Assembly: GCA_944329425.1 (NCBI GenBank)
Contig: CALVIG010000005.1
Location: 1 to 64,000, forward strand
Direction of reading: 5' to 3'
Length of the DNA stretch: 64,000 bases
DNA from: an uncultured Bacilli bacterium
GTDB lineage: Bacteria > Bacillota_I > Bacilli_A > RF39 > UBA660
Positions 26,973 through 35,221 of this stretch are shown in pieces. The stretch's first letter is position 1; the number at the start of each line of letters is the position of its first letter. The position numbers and the translations under genes are program-made. The notes under the pieces are model-generated. The model made no database searches. It saw nothing but the letters and a program-made list of their open reading frames with translations, and was not told the origin of the DNA.

Positions 26973-27284
26973 CACTTTTTTATGAAGTTGTAAGACAAAT
27001 AAAAAAGGCACCTTTACTACTTACGCTAGTTTGTAGTATTGGTGCTTAAATGGGTTCCCAAAGGCTCTCCTTTGGCACACTATTCCTAGTTGGCTTTTGC
27101 CGACTTGGTAGTGTGTTACTTATTTGGCTTACAAATAAGTCTATCGCGAAAATTCATTAGTTATGAAATTTCTTTTGAATTTTTGCTTTAATAAGTTTGG
27201 GATTTATAAAAAATGACAGAATGACGGAAATTTATGGGTACCTACATTTATCTGTCATTCCATCATATAATGTAAAATCTGATA
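26973..27284. other. Intergenic stretch between convergent genes
   Basis: Apart from the structured RNA at 27001-27140 it contains an inverted repeat ATGACAGAATGACGG / CTGTCATTCCATCAT (about 27214-27265) near the end of the tandem-HTH gene. No open frame of note is seen. Confidence 0.5.
27001..27140 (-). ncRNA. Candidate structured ncRNA with four hairpins
   Basis: Read on the minus strand, four stems follow each other. They are ACTTATTTG/CAAATAAGT (9 bp, 27118-27140), CACACTA/TAGTGTG enclosing AGTCGGC-AAAA-GCCAACT (27076-27115), CCAAAGG/CCTTTGG (7 bp, 27058-27075) and GCACC-AATACTAC with GTAGTA-AAGGTGC (27008-27045). The last stem is followed by a T run (27001-27006), as in an intrinsic terminator. 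The region is non-coding and lies between convergent genes. I cannot assign a known RNA family. Confidence 0.6.
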
Positions 27285-27725
27285 TTATTTTTTTGTTTTA
27301 CCACATAACTCATTAATTGATATTTTAAACTCTTTAGCAAATTTATATAAGTTTTCAGTAGATATATAAACTCTACCTTTTTCATATTTAACTATACAAC
27401 TTTGAGTTACTTTAAGGATATCTGCTATATTCTCTTGTGAAAGATTATGTTTTTTTCTAATTTCTTTCATATTATTAGCAAGAACTTGCAAATCTAATCC
27501 TTTAATTAAATTTCTGCTAGTCTTGTTGTTTGTTAGTCCTAAAGCATAATCTAAAGTAATATTGAAATAATCTGCAAAATCGCATAAAAGTTTTAAAGGA
27601 ATAACACTTATACCTAGTTCCCACATTGAATAGGTAGAACGAGGAACACCTAATATTTTAGACATTGTTTCTTGGTTTATATCATTATCTTCTCTAATAT
27701 CTTTTAATCTTTGAAAATCTATCAT
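27285..27725 (-). CDS. Tandem XRE helix-turn-helix regulator
   Basis: About 146 residues containing two full XRE domains: residues about 5-60 (RLKDIREDNDINQETMSKILGVPRSTYSMWELG) and about 80-140 (MKEIRKKHNLSQENIADILKVTQSCIVKYEKGR). Such tandem-HTH proteins regulate integrative elements. The ATG at 27725 follows AGGTGG; the in-frame GTG at 27734 is inside that site. It is divergent from the disrupted gene at 27903. Confidence 0.82.
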   Translation of the reverse strand: MIDFQRLKDIREDNDINQETMSKILGVPRSTYSMWELGISVIPLKLLCDFADYFNITLDYALGLTNNKTSRNLIKGLDLQVLANNMKEIRKKHNLSQENIADILKVTQSCIVKYEKGRVYISTENLYKFAKEFKISINELCGKTKK

Positions 27726-27902
27726 AGCTACCACCTATAATAATTTTCCCATTTAAAATAAAAATATTAAGAATTTGCTTATTTCAAGACTATTTTTTGC
27801 TGATTTGTGTTATAATTTAATTGCAGTAAAAATAAAACTATTGAAAGGAAAATTTAAATGCAAAGAGATTACTTGAAGAAAGACACAATACAAATAAAGT
27901 GA

Positions 27903-28543
27903 ATGAAGAAACACTCGCTATTGTGGATTTATAGTTGCAGTGGTGAAGTATATAAATTATTAAGTTTAGAAGTATTATATAAACTTGTTAAAAAAATAAA
28001 AAAAGATACTATAAAATTAAATTCTAAATTAGTTTATGAAAAAAATCAAATTACTTTAGAAGAAAATTTTGTATCTACATTTGATAAGTATATTGGTTAT
28101 ATTAGGGATACTTATACAATAAATCATAATGAGCTTCTAATTATATTAGAACAAACTTTAAAAAATAACTATAATAAAGAACTATTTGTTGTTGCCGATT
28201 TTCATGAATGTCCAGAAATATTTTTAAATGGTTTTAAGAAAATGTTTTTAGCAAATTTAGTTTATAATACTCGCTATTATGCTAAACAAGACACAAATAA
28301 TATTCATCATTCATTACAAAATCAAATTTATTTTTAGAATCAAAAAGTTTAAGCAATTCTAAAGATATTATAGAAATAGAAAAAGTTTATATTAAGGTAA
28401 TAAGTAATTGCAAAAGTAATTTATATAATATATTTTTGCCCCATAGTGAAATTGATAAAAAACAGTTGTCTTTTTATTTTCATCAAGTAGATTGGAACTA
28501 TAATGATTATTATAAAAAATATGATGCTATTTTTAAAGGTTAA
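27903..28543 (+). pseudogene. Hypothetical gene disrupted by a frameshift
   Basis: An intact frame runs to a stop at 28335 (144 residues, starting MKKHSLLWIYSCSGEVYKLL). Directly past it, a frame shifted by one base stays open for about 70 more codons (ESKSLSNSKDIIEIEKVYIKVI ... FHQVDWNYNDYYKKYDAIFKG) and ends at 28541-28543. The shift falls in a T-rich run (TTTATTTTTAG), so a one-base deletion is the simplest explanation. The family is not recognised. A short reading frame with ATG at 27858 just upstream may be part of an older, also damaged, 5' end. Confidence 0.6.
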
Positions 28544-28606
28544 AATAGTTATTTATAGAAATATATGATAAAATATTATTATGTAGATTTATTGGTGGTG
28601 ATGTAT

Positions 28607-29038
28607 GTGAAAGAATTGTATCAAAAATATAAGGAAATTATTAATTATTTAATCTTTGGGGGTCTGACTACATTAATTAGTTTAATTGTTTATTATATGT
28701 TGAGTTTGACTATATTAAATCCTAATGTTAGTGTGGAGTTACAAATAGCAAATCTTTTTTCGTGGATAGCTGGAGTTTTATTTGCGTATTTTACAAATAG
28801 AGCATTTGTATTTAATAGTAAAAATGAAAATAAATTTAAAGAATTTATTACTTTTACTGGTGCAAGAGTATCAACACTTTTACTTGATATGGTAATAATG
28901 TTTTTGTTTGTAACTATATTAAAAGGTAATGATAAAATATTTAAACTGGTAAGTCAGATATTAGTAATTGTAGGAAACTATTTATTAAGTAAATTAATAG
29001 TTTTTAAGAAGGATAGTTATGAAAAATCTAGTAAATAA
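28607..29038 (+). CDS. GtrA family membrane protein (element copy)
   Basis: About 144 residues with four membrane helices and the GtrA signatures YLIFGGLTTLISL, FAYFTNRAFVFNSK and NYLLSKLIVFKK. First gene of a three-gene envelope-glycosylation cassette carried by the element. The GTG at 28607 fits the ribosome binding site GGTGGTG and gives an N-terminus like that of the paralog at 4397-4834. An ATG at 28565 is an alternative start. Confidence 0.85.
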   Translation: MKELYQKYKEIINYLIFGGLTTLISLIVYYMLSLTILNPNVSVELQIANLFSWIAGVLFAYFTNRAFVFNSKNENKFKEFITFTGARVSTLLLDMVIMFLFVTILKGNDKIFKLVSQILVIVGNYLLSKLIVFKKDSYEKSSK

Positions 29039-31088
29039 AATGTTTAATTTTGTTAATAAATTCTTGTTAATTTTTACCATAATATGTTTTTCTATTTCTT
29101 TAATAGGAGCGATATTTTTCTATATTAATCGTAGTTATGATTATTTAAATCCATTAGTTTTAATTGTTGGTTCAATCGTATATTTACTTTTATTAATTAA
29201 ATTATATAAGGTTATTATCAAACTTGATGATAAGAAAAAGAAAATAATAGTAGGTATCTTATTAGGATTGCAATTTGTCTTATTACTTATAAGTACTTTT
29301 GTAATTAGTAGTATTCCTCAAGTTGATTTAATACATATTTTAACCGAAATAAATAGTTTAAATGATACGGGTTCGATATTAAATAATGTTTACTATTCTG
29401 TTTATCCTAATAATAGATTTTTATTAATTATTTTATATGGGTTACAAAAGATTATTCCTATTAGCAATCAAATTTTATTTTCTTTACTAAGTACAATATG
29501 TATTTCTGTTATGTCATTATTTACTTATAAAACTGTTAATAAAGTTTGGGATCTCAATAAAGGCTTATTAAGTTTATTTATATGTGTATTATCTCCAATC
29601 TTTTATTTATATGTATCATATTACTATACAGATGTATTAATGTTACCATTTGCCAGTATTTTAATTTATTTAATAGTTAAAACAAAAGACGAAAAAAATT
29701 TAAAATCTAACGTTCTATATGGCTCATTAATCGGTATCATTGCAATAATTGGTTATAAGATAAGGGCTGTTGCAATATTTATACTAGTAGCGTATTTTGT
29801 ATATTTAATATTTACTAAAAAGACATTAATAGTGTTAAAGAAGTTTGCACCAATAATAATTGGGGCAATATTAACAATAACTTGTATTTGTACTATTGAG
29901 AATAAATTTTTCACAAATGTTAATGTTGATAAAGAATTTCCAATGACACATTGGATTATGATGGGAGTTAATGAAAAAAGTTATGGATATTATTCCCAAG
30001 ATGATTATAATCTAAGTAGTAGTGCTTCAAACGTTTCAGAAAGAACAGATTTAAATATTAAAGAAATAAAAAACAGATTGAGTGATTTAGGTCCATTTGG
30101 AACAGTGAAATTATTAGTAGTTAAATTAGTTTCTGTTTGGGGTAAAGGAGATTATAGTTATCAAAAATATTTAGAATTAGTTAATGACTTTAATCCGTCT
30201 TATTCTTATTTATTGGAAGATAAAAATATTGTTATAAATTATTTATTACAGTTCTCTAAAATAGTAGTTATGTTTATGGCAATAATATCTCTTATTAATA
30301 TTTATAAAAGTGGTAAGAAATCAATTATAGCAATTAGCTTGTTTGGAGCAGTATTTTTCTATCTTGTTTGGGAAGTATGTCCACGATATGGTTTATCATT
30401 CTTACCGTGGTTAATACTAATAGGTACATGTTCTTATGATACTTTAAATACCAATTATGAGAAATTCAAATTTTATAAATATTTTAAATGTATTATACTA
30501 GTCTTAACTTTAGCATTATTCGCTTTTAGTTTTAATAAATATACAGGTATTAGTTATAAAGAAAATATAGTAGCAAAAGACAGTGTAACCAAGGTTAAGT
30601 ATATTTCTTTAAATAAAGAAGCGGTTATCACCCAAACAGTAGATTTATATGATAATTTTAATAAAATAAGATTAAAATTTAAAGTTAATGAAATAGATGA
30701 TGCAACTTATAAGTTGGAGTTAATAACTAAAAATGAAGTTGTGTATGAAAAAGACTTTAAAAAAAATGATTTGAAAGATAAAAAATATACAGATTTTTAT
30801 TTAGATAAAACTTATGAAAGTGGTAGTTATACTGTAAGATTAAGTTCGGATAGTGCAAGTGATTTAGAAGTTTATATCGCATATAAAGAAAAATTTGATT
30901 ATTATCCGAATGGTATTTTAGAAGTGAATGAAAAAGAAGAAACTGGCGATTTGATGTTTGAAGTAGTAAATAATGAAGAACGAGGAATTTATACTTATCT
31001 AGAATATATGACAATAATGATATTAACACTAGGCATGGAAGTTATAGTGTTATTTAGAAAGAAGGAAGAAGTAAATGAAGAAAAATAA
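29019..31088 (+). CDS. Multi-pass membrane glycosyltransferase (GT-C type)
   Basis: 689 residues with about eleven to twelve membrane helices in the first 500 and an extracytoplasmic C-terminal domain closed by a final helix (YTYLEYMTIMILTLGMEVIVLF). No catalytic motif can be confirmed by eye. Size, topology and location between GtrA and GtrB match the serotype-converting Gtr transferases, which move a sugar from polyprenyl phosphate to a surface polymer. It overlaps both neighbours (20 and 14 bp), so the three are translationally coupled. Confidence 0.7.
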   Translation: MKNLVNKMFNFVNKFLLIFTIICFSISLIGAIFFYINRSYDYLNPLVLIVGSIVYLLLLIKLYKVIIKLDDKKKKIIVGILLGLQFVLLLISTFVISSIPQVDLIHILTEINSLNDTGSILNNVYYSVYPNNRFLLIILYGLQKIIPISNQILFSLLSTICISVMSLFTYKTVNKVWDLNKGLLSLFICVLSPIFYLYVSYYYTDVLMLPFASILIYLIVKTKDEKNLKSNVLYGSLIGIIAIIGYKIRAVAIFILVAYFVYLIFTKKTLIVLKKFAPIIIGAILTITCICTIENKFFTNVNVDKEFPMTHWIMMGVNEKSYGYYSQDDYNLSSSASNVSERTDLNIKEIKNRLSDLGPFGTVKLLVVKLVSVWGKGDYSYQKYLELVNDFNPSYSYLLEDKNIVINYLLQFSKIVVMFMAIISLINIYKSGKKSIIAISLFGAVFFYLVWEVCPRYGLSFLPWLILIGTCSYDTLNTNYEKFKFYKYFKCIILVLTLALFAFSFNKYTGISYKENIVAKDSVTKVKYISLNKEAVITQTVDLYDNFNKIRLKFKVNEIDDATYKLELITKNEVVYEKDFKKNDLKDKKYTDFYLDKTYESGSYTVRLSSDSASDLEVYIAYKEKFDYYPNGILEVNEKEETGDLMFEVVNNEERGIYTYLEYMTIMILTLGMEVIVLFRKKEEVNEEK

Positions 31089-32028
31089 TTTAGTATTAAA
31101 TTTAGTTATACCTTGTTATAACGAAGAAGAAGCACTACCACTAACAAAAAAAGAACTTGATAAAAAAATGAGTAGTTTAATGGAAGAAGGTTTAATTAGT
31201 GAAAATAGTAAAGTGGTTTTAGTTAATGACGGTTCTAAGGATAAAACGTGGGAAATTATAACTAAGATACATAAAGAAAATCATATGTACGTAGGAATTA
31301 ATTTAACTAGAAACAGAGGACATCAAAATGCCTTGCTTGCAGGTTTAATGTATGCAAAAAATCATGCAGATATCTGTATTAGTATGGATGCTGATTTACA
31401 AGATGATATTAATGTAATGGATGATATGATAAAAAAATATAATGCCGGTGCTGATGTTGTTTATGGTGTTAGAAGTTCAAGAAAAAAAGATACGTTTTTT
31501 AAAAAGTTTACTGCAGAAGCTTTTTATAAATTAATGAACATTATGGGCGTTGAAGTTGTATTTAATCATGCAGACTGTCGTTTAATGAGTAAAAGAGCTT
31601 TAGAAGGTTTAAGTGAGTTTAAAGAAGTTAATTTATTCTTAAGAGGTATAGTTCCTCAAGTTGGATATAAAACTGATATAGCTTACTACGAGCGAAGCGA
31701 AAGAGTAGCAGGTGAATCTAAATATCCGTTAAAGAAAATGTTAGCGTTTGCTATTGATGGAATAACTTCATTTAGTATAAAACCTTTAAGAATGATTACT
31801 TCAATCGGTTTTATTATTTTAATACTTAGTTTTGTAGTTTTGATTTATTCTGTTATTATGAAATTAATTGGTAATACGGTATCTGGTTGGACGTTTATTG
31901 TTTGTTCAATTTGGTTAATAGGTGGTATTCAAACTCTATGTCTTGGTGTGATTGGAGAATATATTGGTAAAATATATAAGGAAACTAAAGCGAGACCTAG
32001 ATATATTATTGAGTGTGTACTTGATTAA
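31075..32028 (+). CDS. GtrB-like polyprenyl-phosphate glycosyltransferase
   Basis: 317 residues. GT2 domain with NLVIPCYNEEEALPLT, VLVNDGSKDKTW, LTRNRGHQNALLAGL and the catalytic ISMDADLQDD (DXD), then ADCRLMSKRAL. Two C-terminal membrane helices (MITSIGFIILILSFVVLIYSV and FIVCSIWLIGGIQTLCLG) complete the GtrB/DPM1 layout. It loads a sugar onto bactoprenyl phosphate for the GtrA/GT-C partners. It ends the cassette and is followed by a terminator. Confidence 0.92.
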   Translation: MKKNNLVLNLVIPCYNEEEALPLTKKELDKKMSSLMEEGLISENSKVVLVNDGSKDKTWEIITKIHKENHMYVGINLTRNRGHQNALLAGLMYAKNHADICISMDADLQDDINVMDDMIKKYNAGADVVYGVRSSRKKDTFFKKFTAEAFYKLMNIMGVEVVFNHADCRLMSKRALEGLSEFKEVNLFLRGIVPQVGYKTDIAYYERSERVAGESKYPLKKMLAFAIDGITSFSIKPLRMITSIGFIILILSFVVLIYSVIMKLIGNTVSGWTFIVCSIWLIGGIQTLCLGVIGEYIGKIYKETKARPRYIIECVLD

Positions 32029-32050
32029 TGAGTATATAGGTTTAATTCAA

Positions 32051-32082
32051 AAAATCCCTAATAATGTCTATTAGGGATTTTT
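32051..32082. terminator. Bidirectional terminator between gtrB and a convergent gene
   Basis: AAATCCCTAATA pairs with TATTAGGGATTT around a short loop. T runs follow on both strands. Confidence 0.85.
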
Positions 32083-32083
32083 T

Positions 32084-32488
32084 TTACTCATTATTCAGTA
32101 GAGAATAACTATAATCATATACTAATAAATGTTTATTTATTTCTTCGTTAATAATTTTATCTTTAAAATCTGTTTCATAAATATTAAATATCATTTCAAT
32201 AGAGAAATGCTTTTTTTCTTTTTCAGTAAGTTCTAAATACTTGGCTGAAAAGAATAATAAATGTTTATATTTACTAAAATTAGTTATTACTTTTGCATAA
32301 CTTGGATCTAATATACTTAAAATTTGTTTTAATAAAATAATCATATCTCTTACATTGAAATCTAAACTAAAATTTTTATTTTCTAATAAATATATTGCTA
32401 ATCTTACTTTATCAATATTACTTAAATTATCAAATTGATGTATTAAATCAACAACTTTTTTTGTATTATCACTTAATAACATATACAT
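32084..32488 (-). CDS. Hypothetical protein of the element
   Basis: 134 residues, mostly helical and charged (LSDNTKKVVDLIHQFDNLSNIDKVRLAIYLLE ... SLLNNE). No signal peptide, membrane helix or known motif is seen. It lies downstream of the relaxase gene on the same strand and shares its type of AAAGGAGAATG leader. Function unknown. Confidence 0.5.
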   Translation of the reverse strand: MYMLLSDNTKKVVDLIHQFDNLSNIDKVRLAIYLLENKNFSLDFNVRDMIILLKQILSILDPSYAKVITNFSKYKHLLFFSAKYLELTEKEKKHFSIEMIFNIYETDFKDKIINEEINKHLLVYDYSYSLLNNE

Positions 32489-32535
32489 TCTCCTTTCATT
32501 TTAGCCGTTTTAAGCAACTTTATTTAAAAGACCAG

Positions 32536-32597
32536 ATGGGAGATTAAACTTTACTATAATGTCTTGCTAAAGACACATTAGATATATTTAATCTCGT
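32536..32597 (-). other. Hairpin-rich leader between the relaxase and the next gene
   Basis: GAGATTAAA (right) pairs with TTTAATCTC (left) around an inner hairpin AATGTGTCTT-TAGC-AAGACATT. It could be a processed RNA, a leader of the downstream gene or a transfer-related site. Nothing decides between these. Confidence 0.35.
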
Positions 32598-32656
32598 TTT
32601 CTGTCTTAATATTTATCACTCTAACAAATAAAAAAATCAAAAGTTTTTTAATAATT

Positions 32657-33946
32657 TTACATACTTAATTCAAAATCGTCTTTATCATACTCTTCTTCAT
32701 AGTTTCTAACTCTTTCCTTATAATAGTCAGGTGCAACTACATAATCATATAATTCATCTTGTTTAGTAGTTCCTCTTGATATACCAATAACATCATGCAT
32801 ATCAAATACTTCATTATCATAGTAGTCCTTAATTGCATCGGCAGTTTCATCTTTGGTATATTCATTACCTCGTTGTAATAGTTTTCTTAAAAATTTCTTT
32901 AATAATTGAATTATATAATTTAATCTATCCATTAAACTTTTGTTTTCTTGGTCTAAATATTTATTATCTTTTTTAAGTTTAGTAATCTCTTTTTCATACT
33001 TTTTATTTTCTTTTTCTAATGATTTATAGCTATTAGTATAATTATCTACTTCATTAAATATAGTTTGTAGTTTTGGTTGCATTTCCATAACTTTTTTAGA
33101 TTCTTTAATAACATTATTCATACTATCAAAAGTTTCTTTTTTAACTTTCACATATTCTTTATCAAAAAGAATATTTTTAGTTGATTTCATTTTATCTTCA
33201 AAGTCATTAACAGCCTTATCAAGTCTATCATTTTTAACATTTAATTCTTGATTTAATTTTTTAGTTACTCATTTATATTCTTTAATTTTAATGTGTTTAT
33301 TATCACTACCTTTAATACCATGTTCTAAATCATATCCTTTTTCAGTTAGTCTTTTATGATATAAGTCTTGTAATTGTGATAGGTGTATTTTATCTTTAAT
33401 ATATTGTTTTTTAGATATTGTATATCGCTCAGTATTTGTTCTATTATCTATTTTTTTAACAAGAGGAACAACAACACAATGTATATGTGGCGTTTTTTCA
33501 TCTAAATGAACAACACTATGCAATACTTGTTCTTTTGTATAACATAAATCATTATAAACAAAGTCCATACAAGTATTAGCCCATTCATTAATATCTTCTC
33601 TTGTCATATTTTTGAAAAATTCAGGAGTTGCAGTAAACATTAATTCATCAGCAACACAATTTCTTGAACTATTTAACATATCGTGATATTTCTTTTTTCT
33701 TGATTTCCTTTCGGTTTTCATTCTTTCTTCGTGTTCTTTTTTATATTCTTTTGTTAGTGTATGAAATCCTTTCAAATACTTTTCAGCAAGTGGTACAAGT
33801 TCTATATTATCTTTGCTTAATTCTAACTTAATATCTGGATTAGAATTATAAGCTTGTTTTTCTCTTTTATTATGTGATCCTATTTGTGATAAATCTTGTG
33901 TAGTCATAATAGGTTCACTTCTAAATATTGCGTAATTTAAATTCAT
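32657..33946 (-). pseudogene. mob: MobV-family relaxase interrupted by an in-frame TGA
   Basis: The N-terminal 225 residues (33269-33946) are a plasmid-mobilisation relaxase: NYAIFRSEPIMTTQDL and the metal-binding motif VVHLDEKTPHIHCVVVPL (HxDExTPHxH). A TGA at 33269-33271 ends this part. The same frame then continues without another stop through a coiled coil (NDFEDKMKSTK ... YEKEITKLKKDNKYLDQENKSL) to 32657, for about 429 codons in all, the normal MobV length. TGA is a stop elsewhere in this genome, so this looks like a recent nonsense mutation. The N-terminal catalytic part would still be made. Confidence 0.85.
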
Positions 33947-33974
33947 ATATCATTCTCCTTTCGTTTTTACACAA

Positions 33975-34004
33975 CAAAAAAAGATATGTAATTAAACATA
34001 CCTT
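33975..34004 (-). terminator. Terminator of the fic gene
   Basis: GGTATGT pairs with ACATATC around a TTAATT loop and is followed by seven T on the minus strand. Confidence 0.75.
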
Positions 34005-34046
34005 TCATAATTCTAGCTATTTGTAAATTTTAAATAATTTATTTAA

Positions 34047-35099
34047 TTAATTATTCCATTTATATTTTGTATATCTTCCACCAGAGATTTTAACAATTTT
34101 ATCTTCTTTAAGTAATTTATTTAAAGTTCTTTCAATTGTAGTTTCACTTAAATCAGGACATTTATTTGTTATAAATGCTTTATCTATTGGAATAATATTA
34201 TCTTTAAATATATCTATAATTCTTTTATAAGCAGTTATTTTTTTATTTTCAACAATATTTATTCTGGAATCAAATTCCTTATAAGCATTTAATATTATTC
34301 CTAAATAATATTCTACAAAATATGAATAGTCATTTTCGTTATTATGCCAATTTAGAGAACTTTTTTCTAATGTATCATAATAACTATCTTTTGTTTCTTC
34401 TATAATTTTTTCAATACTAATATATTTTCCTACCATATAGTTTGCTTTATATAATAATAGTAAAGTAAGTAATCTACTCATTCTACCATTACCATCATTA
34501 AATGGGTGTATTGATACAAAATCTAATATAAATATAGGAATTAAGACTAGTAAATCACATGATTCATTATTAACTAATTCATTATAATTTTTACACAATT
34601 CTTCAATTGCAATTGGTGTCTCAACAGAAGATAGTGGTGTAAATCTTATTTTCTTTTCTCCTTTTTCATTTTCTTCTTCTATATAGTTTTGAGAATTCTT
34701 AAATTTACCACCATAACTATAACCAGTATATTTATATAAATCTCTGTGTAATTGTAAGATTGTATTTTGATTAATATCAATAAAATTATAATTTTCGTGT
34801 ATTAAAGTTAATACATCTCTATAACCAGCAATTTCTTCTTCGTTTCTATTTTTAGGTTCTAATTTTTGATTTACTATTTCATTAATTCTTTTATCAGTAG
34901 TATAAATACCTTCAATTTTATTTGATGAAGAAGTACTTTGAATTTTAGCAACTTTTAATAAAGTATCTAATGTGTCTTTTTTAGTATCTAATAAATATGA
35001 TTGTTTTCCTTTATACTCATGAATTTTACTTATCAAGTTAATAATATTACTATTAGATATAATACTACTATATTCTTCCATTAAATTAAATCTTCTCAA
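34047..35099 (-). CDS. Fic family protein with C-terminal winged helix
   Basis: 350 residues. The Fic core has the exact motif HPFNDGNGRMSR (residues 198-209), whose His and the following residues catalyse AMP (or other nucleotide) transfer. An inhibitory-helix motif S-x3-E-G is present at 59-64 (SNKIEG), placing it in the self-inhibited class with an N-terminal alpha-inhibitor. The last 70 residues form a winged helix (PDLSETTIERTLNKLLKEDKIVKI). Such stand-alone Fic proteins are frequent on mobile elements as toxin-like or regulatory modules. It appears to start at a TTG at 35099 after AAAGGAG. Confidence 0.92.
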   Translation of the reverse strand: MRRFNLMEEYSSIISNSNIINLISKIHEYKGKQSYLLDTKKDTLDTLLKVAKIQSTSSSNKIEGIYTTDKRINEIVNQKLEPKNRNEEEIAGYRDVLTLIHENYNFIDINQNTILQLHRDLYKYTGYSYGGKFKNSQNYIEEENEKGEKKIRFTPLSSVETPIAIEELCKNYNELVNNESCDLLVLIPIFILDFVSIHPFNDGNGRMSRLLTLLLLYKANYMVGKYISIEKIIEETKDSYYDTLEKSSLNWHNNENDYSYFVEYYLGIILNAYKEFDSRINIVENKKITAYKRIIDIFKDNIIPIDKAFITNKCPDLSETTIERTLNKLLKEDKIVKISGGRYTKYKWNN

Positions 35100-35221
35100 A
35101 TTGCATCATTCTCCTTTCATCTGCACCATTATATCACAAAATGATTCAATTAACAATATATTTGATGCAAATAAATTCACATTATTAATATGCGTAATAT
35201 CATAGTTTTTTAAACAATATA

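Noticed and set aside
28565-32028. Glycosylation cassette as a separate insertion within the element
   Set aside because: No repeats, transposase or att-like sequences were found at its borders.
33269-33271. TGA read as Trp (genetic code 4), which would make the relaxase intact
   Set aside because: tsaE and the GT2 gene at 18862 end in TGA within ATGA operon overlaps at the normal protein ends, and TGG is used freely for Trp.
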